The notes under the pieces were generated by a model. That model made no database searches, was not told where the DNA came from, and saw nothing but the letters and a program-made list of their open reading frames with translations. The position numbers were made by a program, and so were the translations under genes. A DNA stretch of 64,000 nucleotides from Lentimicrobiaceae bacterium (GTDB lineage Bacteria > Bacteroidota > Bacteroidia > Bacteroidales > JAGONC01): positions 1 to 64,000 of the forward strand of contig JAGONC010000010.1 in the NCBI GenBank assembly GCA_017993235.1, written 5' to 3'. Positions 63,986-64,000 of the stretch are shown piece after piece (position 1 is the stretch's first letter; each line of letters begins with the position of its first letter).

Positions 63986-64000
63986 ATGGCAAAGAAAACT
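63986..64000 (+). CDS. rnfG: Presumed start of rnfG (3' partial at window edge)
   Basis: Only five codons (MAKKT) lie in the window. The position straight after rnfD and the MAKK start fit Bacteroidota RnfG, the periplasmic flavoprotein subunit. Called from context alone. Confidence 0.45.

Overview
The window looks like a chromosomal segment of an anaerobic or microaerophilic, probably protein-degrading Bacteroidota, plausibly from the Bacteroidales/Marinilabiliales side. This is inferred from content: several secreted proteins with type IX secretion (T9SS) C-terminal sorting domains, gliding-type GldA/GldF/GldG, a SusC-like TonB-dependent receptor, DUF349 and DUF3467 proteins, promoters of the phylum type (TTG, about 19 nt, TAnnTTTG), an Rnf complex and amino-acid catabolic genes. 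No phage, insertion sequence, CRISPR array or rRNA operon was found. One small scrap region of broken genes lies at 2.9-3.6 kb.

Layout. 1-3.6 kb: the 3' part of a large secreted protein with three FISUMP repeats, facing a truncated and frameshifted dockerin-FISUMP pseudogene and a possible coiled-coil gene fragment. 3.6-6.8 kb: a small PKD-like secreted protein, a GH10-like (GHL10) glycosidase and an exported AGE-family epimerase-like lipoprotein, probably one glycan-related unit. 7.0-22.2 kb: a core information-processing block on the + strand: rpsU, xerC-like recombinase, hpf, tRNA-Thr/Tyr/Gly/Thr, tuf, tRNA-Trp, secE, nusG, rplK, rplA, rplJ, rplL, rpoB, rpoC and a DUF3467 gene, closed by a terminator shared with the convergent tricorn-like protease (22.2-25.5 kb, minus).

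25.7-39.1 kb (plus): methionine gamma-lyase-like enzyme, patatin/outer-membrane beta-barrel protein, DUF349 protein with a structured leader, AsmA-like protein, then gldA-gldF-gldG-DUF4340, an ABC system linked in gliding bacteria to motility and T9SS. 39.1-48.6 kb (minus): AlkD-like protein, NPP-type phosphodiesterase, SusC/RagA-like TonB-dependent receptor, a lipoprotein-thioredoxin/thioredoxin/WbqC operon, and a C10 (streptopain-like) protease with CUB-like domains and a T9SS tail. 48.7-51.8 kb (plus): hutI and ftcD for histidine breakdown.

51.9-64 kb: an HD-phosphohydrolase domain fused to a Pycsar-effector-like membrane domain (minus; the best candidate for something unusual), an SdiA-regulated-like lipoprotein, a BNR/VPS10-like T9SS cargo protein, an SDR oxidoreductase, then rseC and rnfB-rnfC-rnfD-(rnfG) with a T9SS cargo gene sitting between rseC and rnfB.

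As a whole the segment joins growth machinery, outer-surface protein export and processing, and amino-acid fermentation (histidine, methionine) with an Rnf ion-translocating ferredoxin:NAD oxidoreductase. Domain calls come from reading motifs only; no database search was run.
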